DNA from: Tepidimonas fonticaldi
GTDB lineage: Bacteria > Pseudomonadota > Gammaproteobacteria > Burkholderiales > Burkholderiaceae_C
Reading direction: 5' to 3'
Length of the DNA stretch: 64,000 nucleotides
Assembly (NCBI RefSeq): GCF_007556755.1
Contig: NZ_VJOO01000012.1
Span: forward strand, 1 to 64,000
Shown: positions 8,426-17,067 of the stretch, in pieces
Layout: each line of letters begins with the position of its first letter
Position numbering within the stretch: the stretch's first letter is position 1
The notes under the pieces: generated by a model
Seen by the model: the letters and a program-made list of their open reading frames with translations, nothing else
What the model was told of the DNA's origin: nothing
The model's database searches: none
Program-made: the position numbers and the translations under genes

Positions 8426-9094
8426 ATGCTCAACCTCGACTGGTCCTTCTACCGCTGGGACGTCATCAGCAGCTTCGTGCTCAAGGGGCTGCAGTTCAGC
8501 CTGCTGCTGACGGTGGTGGCCACCCTGGGCGGCGTGGCGGTTGGCACGGTGCTGGCGCTGATGCGGCTGTCCGGCCGCCGATGGCTGGAGCTGCCCGCCA
8601 CCATCTACGTCAACGGCATGCGCAGCATTCCGCTGGTGATGGTGATTCTGTGGTTCTTCCTGCTGGTGCCGTTCGTCATCGGCCGGCCGATCGGTGCGGA
8701 GCTGTCGGCGATCATCACCTTCATCGCGTTCGAGGCGGCCTACTTCAGCGAGATCGTGCGCGCCGGTATCCAGTCCATCCCGCGCGGGCAGGTGATGGCC
8801 GGCCACGCTCTGGGGCTGACGTATGGTCAGAACATGCGCCTGGTGATCCTGCCGCAGGCGTTTCGCAACATGCTGCCGGTGTTTCTGACGCAGACCATCA
8901 TTCTGTTCCAGGACACCTCGCTGGTGTACGCGATCGGGGCCTACGACATGCTCAAGGGCTTCGAGGTCGCGGGCAAGAACTACGGCCGCCCCATCGAGGC
9001 CTATCTGGCTGCCGCGGTGGTGTACTTCGCCATCTGCTACGGCTTGTCGGCGCTGGTCAAGCGCCTGCACGCCCGCATCGCCATCATCCGTTGA
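8426..9094 (+). CDS. gltK: Glutamate/aspartate ABC transporter permease GltK
   Basis: This 222-residue partner permease has the same architecture: about five membrane helices, NGMRSIPLVMVILWFFLLVP, and the EAA loop SIPRGQVMAGHALGLTYGQN near residue 120. It begins one base after gltJ ends. The length and start MLNLDWSFYRWDVI are standard for GltK. With GltJ it makes the heterodimeric membrane channel of the importer. Confidence 0.92.
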   Translation: MLNLDWSFYRWDVISSFVLKGLQFSLLLTVVATLGGVAVGTVLALMRLSGRRWLELPATIYVNGMRSIPLVMVILWFFLLVPFVIGRPIGAELSAIITFIAFEAAYFSEIVRAGIQSIPRGQVMAGHALGLTYGQNMRLVILPQAFRNMLPVFLTQTIILFQDTSLVYAIGAYDMLKGFEVAGKNYGRPIEAYLAAAVVYFAICYGLSALVKRLHARIAIIR

Positions 9095-9162
9095 ACCCCG
9101 GGACCGCAGGGCTGCCGACACCGCGGCCCGCGCGCTCCCCATCCGAACGCTGAGGAGTCGTC

Positions 9163-9912
<750 letters not shown>

Positions 9913-9953
9913 AAGCCGTAATGGCCGCTCGGGCGGGGCGACCCGCCCATGCA

Positions 9954-9979
9954 AAAGGGCTCCCCGCGGGGAGCCCTTT
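9954..9979. terminator. Bidirectional terminator hairpin between gltL and the sulfurtransferase gene
   Basis: A perfect 12-bp stem (AAAGGGCTCCCC with its complement, two-base loop) flanked by A and T runs serves two convergent genes. Confidence 0.8.
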
Positions 9980-10024
9980 GCACGTCGGTGCTCGAGGCGG
10001 CGCGTGGCGCCGCCCGAAGGCACG

Positions 10025-11014
10025 TCACATCGCCGCCGGCACCGGCGCGTTCATCGCGCGCTTCTCCAGCGTCCACTGGTGCAGCGAGCCGTCGAAGTTG
10101 CGCGCCTGGGCGTTGCCCAGCAGTTCCGAGACGATGAACCACGGCAGCGAGGAGTCGTTGCCGCTGTTGCAGTAGGTGATCAGCGGCTTGGACGGATCGA
10201 CGCCGAGCGACTGGAACACCGCGCGGTAGGTCTCGGGCTTGAGCAGCCGGATCGCGCCGCCGCGGGTGACGAACAGCGTGTCCAGCGGCACGTTGCGCGC
10301 GCCGGGGATGTGGCCGTAGGCATAGACGTAGTCGCGCTTGAACACGCCCAGGTACATCGACGTGGCGCGGGTGTCCACCAGCTGCACGTCCTTCTTCTCC
10401 ATTGCCGCGGCCACGTCCGGCGAGTCGGCGACCAGGCTGGCGAAGCGGTCGGCGGTGACCTTCCAGGTGGTGGTCAGCGGCGCCGGGGCGTCCTTGCTCC
10501 ACGGGCGGCCCCCCAGCAGCCACGCCACCATGCCGCCGTCCAGCATCGCCACCGGCGTGTCGGCGTAGGCCTTGAGCAGGATGTGCAGCCGCGCCGCGTC
10601 GTTGAAGTCGGAGATCTTCTGCCCCTCCGGCACCAGCACGATCGGCTTGTCGGCCAGCACCCCCACCGCCTGCACCACCTTCTCGAAGGTGGCGCGGTCC
10701 GGCATCATGTAGCTGACCTTGTTGCCGGCGATCTCGCGCTGGGTGCGCAGCTCCTTGGCCAGGAACAGCCGCGAGCCGGGGATGTGACCGCCGAACTCGT
10801 CCAGCACCTTCTTGCCGTCCTTGGTGGTCTCGAACTCCGGCTCGCGCGTGAAGCTCTTGGCGTCGTTGCGGATCTCGATCACCTGGACCTTGTCGAGGTT
10901 GTCGGCCAGCCACTGTGTGCTGACCAGCGGGCCGGGCAGCACGCCCTGGGCCCAGGCGCTGGCGGCCAGCGCGGCCGCACCGAGCGCCACTGCGATGCGT
11001 CGAAGGGTTTTCAT
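10025..11014 (-). CDS. Periplasmic two-domain rhodanese (sulfurtransferase)
   Basis: This 329-residue protein has a Sec signal peptide (MKTLRRIAVALGAAALAASAWA) and two rhodanese domains. The second carries the active-site loop YCNSGNDSS, with the catalytic cysteine near residue 281. The first domain has EIRNDAKSF and FGGHIPGSR but no equivalent cysteine. Such proteins move sulfane sulfur from thiosulfate or persulfides to an acceptor. The AAGGAGAGA ribosome-binding site fixes ATG 11014. Downstream minus-strand neighbours include a YeeE/YedE thiosulfate-type transporter, which supports a role in sulfur handling. Confidence 0.85.
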   Translation of the reverse strand: MKTLRRIAVALGAAALAASAWAQGVLPGPLVSTQWLADNLDKVQVIEIRNDAKSFTREPEFETTKDGKKVLDEFGGHIPGSRLFLAKELRTQREIAGNKVSYMMPDRATFEKVVQAVGVLADKPIVLVPEGQKISDFNDAARLHILLKAYADTPVAMLDGGMVAWLLGGRPWSKDAPAPLTTTWKVTADRFASLVADSPDVAAAMEKKDVQLVDTRATSMYLGVFKRDYVYAYGHIPGARNVPLDTLFVTRGGAIRLLKPETYRAVFQSLGVDPSKPLITYCNSGNDSSLPWFIVSELLGNAQARNFDGSLHQWTLEKRAMNAPVPAAM

Positions 11015-11044
11015 CGTCGTCTCTCCTTGGGGGCAAAAAATCGG

Positions 11045-11701
11045 TCAGGCCAGACCCAGCCGCCGCAGGCGCGGGGCCAGCGCCGCATCCGTGGCGCTGA
11101 GCACCTCGAGCGTGCGGTCTTCCCACACCTGCTCCGCCGGACGCTGGCGCAGATGAGGCTCGAGCGCCGCATCGCGCGCGCGCAGCAGCGCGGCAAGCTC
11201 GTCGGCGAACAGCTGCACCATCGCGGTCAGCCAGCGCGCCAGCGGCGCCAGCCGCCCGCCACGCGCGGCGAGGCGAAACGCCGGCAGGCGCGCGATCAGC
11301 TCCGCCGCCGGCGCCCAGCGCCCCGCCGTGACCCAGCGGTTGGTGGTGAACCAGCGCAGCGGCTGGCCGCGCGCATCCAGCGCCAGCGCCGCCACGTGCA
11401 CGTGCGCACCGGGCTCGGGCCCGTCCCAGAACAGATGGAAGTGGCCGTGCTCCGGCGGGGCGTCGGCACCCCAGCGCTGCGCGCCGCCGTGCGCGTGGTA
11501 ATAAAAGCGCGTGCCGTGCGCCGCGTCGACGACGTCGCGCGCCGGGTAGTGGCGCAGCTCTTCGAAGCGGCGCGCGCCGCCCAGCGCCGCCTGCGCCAGC
11601 GACACGCCGCGCTGCGCGTAGGCCAGCGGCACGCGCAGCGCCACCTCGGCCCACTCAGCCAGGTCGGCCGGGTCGGTCGCGGGGGCGGCGGCGGGGCGCA
11701 T
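11045..11701 (-). CDS. Conserved hypothetical protein (218 aa)
   Basis: This soluble 218-residue protein is rich in Ala and Arg. A central patch of histidines and aromatics (FYYHAHGGAQRWG, then PPEHGHFHLFWDG, then GAHVHVAALALD) looks like a metal- or ligand-binding site. It resembles a family of uncharacterised proteobacterial proteins (possibly DUF6969), but I cannot name a function. It lies 30 bases upstream of the rhodanese gene on the same strand and may be co-transcribed with it and with the YeeE/YedE genes further upstream. Confidence 0.7.
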   Translation of the reverse strand: MRPAAAPATDPADLAEWAEVALRVPLAYAQRGVSLAQAALGGARRFEELRHYPARDVVDAAHGTRFYYHAHGGAQRWGADAPPEHGHFHLFWDGPEPGAHVHVAALALDARGQPLRWFTTNRWVTAGRWAPAAELIARLPAFRLAARGGRLAPLARWLTAMVQLFADELAALLRARDAALEPHLRQRPAEQVWEDRTLEVLSATDAALAPRLRRLGLA

Positions 11702-11764
11702 GGGGCGTTCAGCGGGCCGACGTGTGTTCAGTCGCGCCGGCCATCGTCACGGCCAAGCCGGCGA

Positions 11765-12013
11765 TCAGCGCTTCGGCGCGCACGGGTTGGCCGGGGCGCA
11801 GGGGTTGTCGCCCTCGGTGCGCTTCTTCTTTTTCTTCTTGTCGGCGCCGGGCGCGCACGGGTTGCCCGGGGCGCACGGGTTGCCGGCGGCGCTGGCGGCC
11901 GGCTTGCCGTCGGCCTTGGGCGCCTGCTGCGCCATCGCGGCCGGGGCCACGAGGCTGGAGGCGACCAGCAGCGCGGTCAGGGTCTGGGTCAGGGGTTGCT
12001 TGCGGGTCTTCAT
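11765..12013 (-). CDS. Small secreted protein with four NPCAP repeats
   Basis: This 82-residue protein has a signal peptide (hydrophobic TLTALLVASSLVAPAAMA, cleavage after AMA-Q) and a short mature part with two tandem pairs of NPCAP (GNPCAPGNPCAPG and DNPCAPANPCAPKR) separated by a run of six lysines. Each repeat carries one cysteine, giving CxxxxC spacing within pairs. The spacing suggests thiol chemistry, metal binding or sulfur carriage in the periplasm. No function is established that I can name. It sits between the sulfur-transport and rhodanese genes. ATG 12013 is the first plausible start after the hydrophilic upstream frame. Confidence 0.65.
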   Translation of the reverse strand: MKTRKQPLTQTLTALLVASSLVAPAAMAQQAPKADGKPAASAAGNPCAPGNPCAPGADKKKKKKRTEGDNPCAPANPCAPKR

Positions 12014-12111
12014 GGTCTTCAAGTGCCGGTGACGTCGAAAGTGGGGTTGGGGACGCCGGGCCGCGTTGATGGAGCGGGCTCCCGGCGCACGGGAAAGGTT
12101 CGTCGGCGCGT

Positions 12112-12771
12112 TCAGCCGGCCTGGCGCACCTGCGTGGTGGCGTTGCCGCAGCCTTGGGCGCCGCAGCCGCAGCCGGCCTCGCCGAGCACGGCCTCCTGCG
12201 CGTCGATCGGGCCGCCGTGGCGCTGCTCGAACCAGCGGCCCAGGTAGTACACGCCGACGAGGGCCGCGGCCATCGCGCCGATGATCCACCACGGCGAGAT
12301 GCCCCAGGCGTCCTGGAGGGTGTCACCGGCCTCGACCTCGGCCATGGCCATGATGGCCTCGATCGCCGGGCCGTACAGGCCGGCGAAGGCGAACGTGCCG
12401 ACGATCAGCCCGACGAAGAACACCAGCGCGTCCAGCCGGCCCGAGGCCACCCCGACCACCGAGGTGCCGGGACAGTAGCCGCCGATGGCGAAGCCGGCGC
12501 CGACCAGCACGCCGCCGATGGCCGAGGCCATCATCAGCGACGTCGGCACGAACACCGACTCCAGATCCAGCACGCCGGCCATGCCGAGCAGCTGCAGCCC
12601 GACCGCGGCCACCACGATGGCGGTGAACATCACCTTCAGCACCGACCAGTCGCGCAGCGTGAACTGGCCGGTCAGCTTGCACGGGCTGCCGAAGCCGGCG
12701 TTTTCCAGAACGAAGCCGAACGCCACGCCGACCAGCAGCGCCGACCACACGGTTTCCTGCAACGGGAACAT
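12112..12771 (-). CDS. YeeE/YedE-family sulfur transporter, half 1
   Basis: This 219-residue membrane protein has the paired cysteine motifs of the family: NAGFGSPCKLTGQF near residue 30 and GGYCPGTSVVG near residue 97. In thiosulfate transporters of this family (TsuA) such cysteines pass the substrate through the membrane. The C-terminus ends in a soluble cysteine-rich tail (GEAGCGCGAQGCGN, residues about 199-212), unusual for the family. It starts four bases after the stop of the second half (12776), and together they equal one full-length YeeE. Confidence 0.88.
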   Translation of the reverse strand: MFPLQETVWSALLVGVAFGFVLENAGFGSPCKLTGQFTLRDWSVLKVMFTAIVVAAVGLQLLGMAGVLDLESVFVPTSLMMASAIGGVLVGAGFAIGGYCPGTSVVGVASGRLDALVFFVGLIVGTFAFAGLYGPAIEAIMAMAEVEAGDTLQDAWGISPWWIIGAMAAALVGVYYLGRWFEQRHGGPIDAQEAVLGEAGCGCGAQGCGNATTQVRQAG

Positions 12772-12775
12772 GGCT

Positions 12776-13282
12776 TCAGACCCCCTTGACGAGACGGCTG
12801 ACGATCAGCCCGGTGACGAAGAACGCGCCGAGGAAGACGAACGCCGCGATCGACAGCGTGGCCGCACCCGACAGGCCCAGCCCGCTGGTGCAGCCGGCCG
12901 CGATGCGCGCGCCGAAGCCGGCCATCAGCCCGCCGATCAGCGCGGTGGCGATGCGCTTGCCGGTGCCGACGCGCGTGGCGCCGTCCAGCTGCACGCGCAG
13001 CCGCCCGGCCAGGAAGGCCGCCAGCAGCGCGCCGGCGAACACGCCGATCACCTGCCAGGTGATCCAGCCGTCGAGGATGTCGGGCCGCGCCATCGCGCCG
13101 AGGTAGGCGTTGGCCTGGATGGCCTCGGGGGCGGCCTGCAGGCCGAGCCAGGCGCTCAGCCGCGTGGTGAAGCCGGTCGCGCCCAGCCCGTGCCCGGTCA
13201 GCACGAAGGTGGCCAACAGCGTGACGCCCAGCGCCACGCCCGCCAGCCACGGGTTCCAGAAAGGTTTCGGGGTCGTCGTCAT
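12776..13282 (-). CDS. YeeE/YedE-family sulfur transporter, half 2
   Basis: This 168-residue membrane protein has about five helices and the family motif ARIAAGCTSGLGLSG near residue 130, containing the conserved cysteine. An ATG at 13282 begins MTTTPKPFWNPWLAGV. Split YeeE/YedE proteins like this pair are common in Burkholderiales and are usually tied to thiosulfate or other sulfur uptake. The gene is first in a minus-strand block that continues with half 1, the NPCAP peptide, the hypothetical protein and the rhodanese. Confidence 0.87.
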   Translation of the reverse strand: MTTTPKPFWNPWLAGVALGVTLLATFVLTGHGLGATGFTTRLSAWLGLQAAPEAIQANAYLGAMARPDILDGWITWQVIGVFAGALLAAFLAGRLRVQLDGATRVGTGKRIATALIGGLMAGFGARIAAGCTSGLGLSGAATLSIAAFVFLGAFFVTGLIVSRLVKGV

Positions 13283-13357
13283 GATGGCGATCGTGAGAAA
13301 GGTCAATGAACCGTACCCCGCAGAGTATAGGCAACGGCGGCGGCGAGCGCAACGGGC

Positions 13358-13392
13358 CGGGCCCGCTCGGGGGCGACGCGCGAGCGGGCCCG
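13358..13392. terminator. Perfect 12-bp inverted repeat, hairpin between vapC and the yeeE pair
   Basis: CGGGCCCGCTCG (13358-13369) pairs with CGAGCGGGCCCG (13381-13392) around an 11-base loop, 15 bases after the PIN toxin stop. There is no T run, so termination is inferred only. Confidence 0.45.
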
Positions 13393-13407
13393 CGGCGCCC
13401 GCGCCGC

Positions 13408-13794
13408 TCAAACGCGCTCGACCGTGCCGCCGTAGCGCGCCACCGTGGCGTCGTGCGTCAGCAGGCGCATCGGCTCCACCCGTGCCTGCGCCACCAGCAG
13501 GCGGTCGAACGGGTCGGCATGCAGCGGCGGCAGGTCGGCCACCGCCACGGCGTGCTCCGGCGCCACCGGCAGGAAGCGGTAGCCGGACGCTTCGAAGTAA
13601 CGCAGCGCCTCGGCGCCGGAGACCGGCATGTCGCCGCGCGCCAGCGCATGCTTGATCGTGATCTCCCACAGCGTCGCGGCGCTGATCCAGACGGTGGCGC
13701 GCGGGGACTCGATCAGCTCGCGCGCCCGCGCCGACAGGCGCGGGCTGTCGGTGATGGCCCACAGCGCCACGTGGGTGTCGAGCAGCAGGTTCAC
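13408..13794 (-). CDS. vapC: PIN-domain toxin, VapC type
   Basis: This 128-residue PIN nuclease has the acidic residues of the active site: LLLDTHVALW (first Asp), SAATLWEITIKHALARG (Glu), and DPFDRLLVAQA followed by LLTHDA (C-terminal Asps). The subgroup with THVALW and WEI(A/T)IK is a chromosomal toxin type. The GTG start at 13794 overlaps the antitoxin stop by four bases, so the two are translationally coupled. All catalytic positions are present, so the pair looks functional. Confidence 0.88.
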   Translation of the reverse strand: MNLLLDTHVALWAITDSPRLSARARELIESPRATVWISAATLWEITIKHALARGDMPVSGAEALRYFEASGYRFLPVAPEHAVAVADLPPLHADPFDRLLVAQARVEPMRLLTHDATVARYGGTVERV

Positions 13795-14036
13795 GCCTCG
13801 CCCCCGAGAAACAGGCGCGCGACCTCGTCGTTGTGCGCGTCGATGTCGTCCGGCACGGCAAAGCGCCCCTTGGCCACGCCGATGCGCCGTCCTGTCGGCG
13901 GCGCCTCCAGCGGCACCAGCCGCGCCGCCGGACGGCCATTGCGCGCGATGACGATCTCGCGCTCGCGCCCCTCCTCCAGCGCCTGCACCAGGCGCGACAG
14001 CGAGGATTTGGCCTGCAGCATGTTGACGGCGGTCAT
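13791..14036 (-). CDS. vapB: Phd/YefM-type antitoxin (VapB partner)
   Basis: This 81-residue antitoxin has a Phd/YefM DNA-binding N-terminus ([20 protein letters not shown]) with [17 protein letters not shown], and an acidic C-terminal toxin-binding tail ([16 protein letters not shown]). Such proteins neutralise the PIN toxin and repress the operon. GGGAG lies upstream of ATG 14036. Its gene overlaps the toxin gene downstream. Confidence 0.87.
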   Translation of the reverse strand: MTAVNMLQAKSSLSRLVQALEEGREREIVIARNGRPAARLVPLEAPPTGRRIGVAKGRFAVPDDIDAHNDEVARLFLGGEA

Positions 14037-14066
14037 GCGGGACTCCCGTGTGGCGGCATTTGGCCA

Positions 14067-14095
14067 AGTCTGGTCTGGTCATGTCGTTTTGTCAA
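14067..14095 (-). promoter_or_regulatory. Promoter of the vapBC pair
   Basis: On the minus strand a perfect TTGACA (14095-14090) is followed after 17 bases by CAGACT. The spacer contains repeated ACCAGACCAGAC units that could hold the antitoxin operator. Confidence 0.5.
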
Positions 14096-14174
14096 CCCGA
14101 TGCCCCGTCCCCTCCGAGCGGCGGCCCCGGCCGCCGCTGTGCGAGGCGCCTTTCCGGCGTCGGCCCCGCTCTGC

Positions 14175-14180
14175 GACAAT
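14175..14180 (+). promoter_or_regulatory. -10-like GACAAT, eight bases before the pyrC start
   Basis: GACAAT is followed by eight bases and the ATG at 14189, with no Shine-Dalgarno sequence between. This predicts a leaderless pyrC transcript. Confidence 0.45.
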
Positions 14181-14188
14181 CCGGCCCG

Positions 14189-15232
14189 ATGAGCCACGCC
14201 CCCGACACCCTGACCCTGATCCGCCCCGACGACTGGCACGTGCACCTGCGCGACGGCGCGGCGCTGGCCACGACGGTGCCGCACACGGCGGCGCAGTTCG
14301 CGCGCGCGATCGTGATGCCCAACCTCAAGCCGCCGGTGACCACCGCGGCGCAGGCGGCGGCCTACCGCGAGCGCATCCTCGCGGCGCGGCCGGCCGGCGT
14401 GGCGTTCGAGCCGCTGATGACGCTGTACCTGACCGACCACCTGCCGCCGCAGGAGATCGAGCGCGCGCGCGAGGCCGGCGTGGTGGCGGTCAAGCTCTAC
14501 CCGGCGGGCGCCACCACCCACAGCGACGCCGGCGTCACCGACCTCCGCCGCACGTACCGCACGCTGGAGGCGATGCAGCGCGCGGGGCTGCTGCTGCTGG
14601 TGCATGGCGAGGTCACCGACGCCGAGATCGACATCTTCGACCGCGAGGCGGTGTTCATCGAGCGGGTGCTGGAGCCGCTGCGGCGCGACTTCCCGGGCCT
14701 CAAGATCGTGCTGGAGCACATCACCACGAAGGAGGCGGCGCAGTACGTCGCCGAGGCCGGGCCGAACCTCGCGGCGACGATCACCGCGCACCACCTGCTC
14801 TACAACCGCAACGCGCTGCTGGTCGGCGGCGTGCGGCCGCATTACTACTGCCTGCCGGTGCTCAAGCGCGAGGTGCACCGCCAGGCGCTGGTGGCGGCCG
14901 CCACCAGCGGCCATCCACGCTTCTTCCTCGGCACCGACAGCGCGCCGCACGCGGTGCAGCTGAAGGAGCACGCCTGCGGCTGCGCCGGCTGCTACACCGC
15001 GCCGGCGGCGCTGGAGCTGTACGCGGAGGCGTTCGAGGCCGCCGGCGCGCTGGACCGGCTGGAGGGCTTTGCCAGCCTGCACGGGCCGGACTTCTACGGC
15101 CTGCCGCGCAACACCCAGCGCGTGACGCTCGAGCGCGAGGCGTGGACGGTGCCCGAGCGCTACCGCTTCGGCGACGCGGAAGTCAAGCCGTTGCGCGCTG
15201 GCGAGACGCTGCGCTGGCGGCTGGTGGGGTGA
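14189..15232 (+). CDS. pyrC: Dihydroorotase
   Basis: This 347-residue enzyme of de novo pyrimidine synthesis interconverts N-carbamoyl-aspartate and dihydroorotate. The zinc ligands are visible: [10 protein letters not shown] near the N-terminus, the carbamylated lysine in [12 protein letters not shown] near residue 138, LEHITT near 176, and FLGTDSAPH carrying the catalytic Asp. The length fits the class II, E. coli-type PyrC. ATG 14189 has no ribosome-binding site. The stop codon overlaps the start of the DUF3025 gene. Confidence 0.95.
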   Translation: MSHAPDTLTLIRPDDWHVHLRDGAALATTVPHTAAQFARAIVMPNLKPPVTTAAQAAAYRERILAARPAGVAFEPLMTLYLTDHLPPQEIERAREAGVVAVKLYPAGATTHSDAGVTDLRRTYRTLEAMQRAGLLLLVHGEVTDAEIDIFDREAVFIERVLEPLRRDFPGLKIVLEHITTKEAAQYVAEAGPNLAATITAHHLLYNRNALLVGGVRPHYYCLPVLKREVHRQALVAAATSGHPRFFLGTDSAPHAVQLKEHACGCAGCYTAPAALELYAEAFEAAGALDRLEGFASLHGPDFYGLPRNTQRVTLEREAWTVPERYRFGDAEVKPLRAGETLRWRLVG

Positions 15233-16053
15233 GGGTGCGGGGCGCGGATGCACCGTGGCTGCGGCCTTATGCCGCCTCGCTGGCGTGGCTGGACGCCGCA
15301 CCGCCCGACACGCGCACCGCGCAACGGTTGGAGAGCCTGCGCCAGCGGCCCGGTGCCGCGTCGGCGGTGCCGACCTTCGTGCCACACGAGTGGCTGCCGA
15401 CGGGCGAGGCGTATGAGGCCTTCATCCACCGTACCGGGCAGGTGCCCACACGCGACAATGCCCACGACGCGTTCAACGGGCTGGTGTGGTGGCGCTTTCC
15501 GGCCACCAAGGCGCGGCTGAACCGGCTGCAGGCGACCGAGATTGCGCGGCTGGGCATTGGAGGCCGCCGTGGCCCGGTGCGCGACGCCCTGACCGTTTTC
15601 GATGAAAACGGGGCCCTGCTGCATGCGCCGCCCGCCCTGTGGGCGGCCTTGCGGGCACGCGATTGGCACACGCTGTTCGTGGCGCAGCGCGCCTGGTGGC
15701 GCGAGGCAGCCTTGGTGTTGTTTGGGCATGCGCTGCTGGAACAGTTGCAACGGCCGCACAAGGCCTTGACGGCGCATGTGCTGTGCGTGCCCATGCCCGC
15801 GCCCCCGCTCGATCCCGAGCCGAATGTCGATGGCGACGGTGCGGCCCCCCACCCGTGGGATGCCGCGCTGGCGGCCACCCTGGACGGGTGGAGCGCCGAG
15901 GCATGGGCCGCCAAGCCGTTTGCGCCGTTGCCGGTATTGGGGGTTCCGGGATGGTGGCCCGACAATGCGCACGCGTCGTTTTACGACGATGCCCGGGTAT
16001 TCCGCCCGCCGCGTCCGCCCACGCCCATCGGGGCCGGGGCTGCCGGGGCATAG
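15229..16053 (+). CDS. DUF3025 family protein
   Basis: This 274-residue protein has the DUF3025 core: [21 protein letters not shown], then [20 protein letters not shown] and [16 protein letters not shown] at residues 65-115. Its biochemical role is unknown. A GTG at 15229 overlaps the pyrC stop by four bases (GTGA), so its translation is coupled to pyrC; a second GTG at 15235 is possible. The C-terminal region is rich in proline and tryptophan and ends with a low-complexity Pro/Gly/Ala tail. Confidence 0.8.
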   Translation: MRVRGADAPWLRPYAASLAWLDAAPPDTRTAQRLESLRQRPGAASAVPTFVPHEWLPTGEAYEAFIHRTGQVPTRDNAHDAFNGLVWWRFPATKARLNRLQATEIARLGIGGRRGPVRDALTVFDENGALLHAPPALWAALRARDWHTLFVAQRAWWREAALVLFGHALLEQLQRPHKALTAHVLCVPMPAPPLDPEPNVDGDGAAPHPWDAALAATLDGWSAEAWAAKPFAPLPVLGVPGWWPDNAHASFYDDARVFRPPRPPTPIGAGAAGA

Positions 16054-16084
16054 GCCACGCCGTGAAGGCGACAAGGAGGCACAG

Positions 16085-16954
16085 ATGCGCATCCTGACGT
16101 GGAATGTGCAGTGGTTCCGCGGCATGGACGGCCGCGTGGACGTCGCGCGGGTGCTGGCCCATGCGCGGGAGTGGGGCGGCGACCCCGAGGTGATCTGCCT
16201 GCAGGAGGTGGCGCAGCACTTTGGCGGCCTGGCCGGTGCCGGAGAGGCCGACCAGGTCGCGGCGGTGGCCGCGGCCCTGCCCGGGTACGAGGTGTTTTTT
16301 GCGCCAGCGATGGACGACTGGCGGCCGGGTCGCGCCACGCGCCAGCGTTTGGGCAACCTGATCGCTGCCCGCGTGCCGGTGTGGCAGGTGCGCCATCAGG
16401 CGCTGCCGTATCCCCCCGACCCGGCGGTGCCGTCCATGCCGCGTGTGCTGGCCGCGTTGACCGTGCAGGCCCCCTGGGGGCCGTTGCGCGTCGGTTGCAC
16501 GCATTTGGCGTACTACTCCGCCACGCAGCGCCTGGCCCAGGCCTGTGCGCTGGCCGCGTGGCAGCGGGAGGCGGCCGCAGTCGCCGCGGCGCCGCCCCGC
16601 ACCGACACAGAGCCTGCGGACACCCCCTTCCACGCCCGGGTGTGGGCGGGCGAGGCGGTGTTGTGCGGCGACTTCAACACCGCGCCCGACACCGACGCCT
16701 ACCGCGTCCTGGTCGAGGCGTCCGCGGGTATGTCTGCGGCTTTCGTGGACGCCTGGCCCCTGGCGAACGGGCCGGGGCCGCGGCCCGCGACCTTTCGCGT
16801 GCACGAACCGGGCGAAACGCCCATCGCGTGCGACTTCATCTTCGTCACGCCGGGCCTTGCGTCCGCCGTGCGGGGCGTGCGGCTGGATGCCGACACCCGG
16901 CTGTCGGACCACCAGCCGCTGGTGCTGGAACTCGGGGCCCCGCCCCGACTCTGA
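16085..16954 (+). CDS. Endonuclease/exonuclease/phosphatase (EEP) family protein
   Basis: This 289-residue protein has the EEP superfamily signature in order: ILTWNVQWF at the start, ICLQEV near residue 40, CTHLAYY near 140, CGDFNTAPDTDAY near 197, and LSDHQPLVLEL at the end. These supply the metal-binding Asn, Glu, Asp and His residues. The substrate (nucleic acid, phosphoester or lipid head group) cannot be told. AAGGAGGCACAG fixes ATG 16085. It follows the DUF3025 gene by 31 bases. Confidence 0.85.
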   Translation: MRILTWNVQWFRGMDGRVDVARVLAHAREWGGDPEVICLQEVAQHFGGLAGAGEADQVAAVAAALPGYEVFFAPAMDDWRPGRATRQRLGNLIAARVPVWQVRHQALPYPPDPAVPSMPRVLAALTVQAPWGPLRVGCTHLAYYSATQRLAQACALAAWQREAAAVAAAPPRTDTEPADTPFHARVWAGEAVLCGDFNTAPDTDAYRVLVEASAGMSAAFVDAWPLANGPGPRPATFRVHEPGETPIACDFIFVTPGLASAVRGVRLDADTRLSDHQPLVLELGAPPRL

Positions 16955-16981
16955 GCGCTTGCTACCATCGACCCACCGTCC

Positions 16982-17010
16982 CTTGAAGCCGCGCTGGCGC
17001 GGCCTCATGT
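16982..17010 (+). promoter_or_regulatory. Sigma-32 (RpoH)-type heat-shock promoter of htpX
   Basis: CTTGAAG (16982-16988) is followed after 14 bases by CCTCATGT (17003-17010), one mismatch from the RpoH -10 consensus CCCCATNT and at standard spacing. The spacer is itself a perfect 7-bp hairpin (GCCGCGC/GCGCGGC). The start codon of htpX lies 58 bases downstream. Confidence 0.7.
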
Positions 17011-17067
17011 GGGGGACGCGGGCGGTGCCGAGGGCACGGCCCCTCTCAACCTTGCAACGGAGACTCC

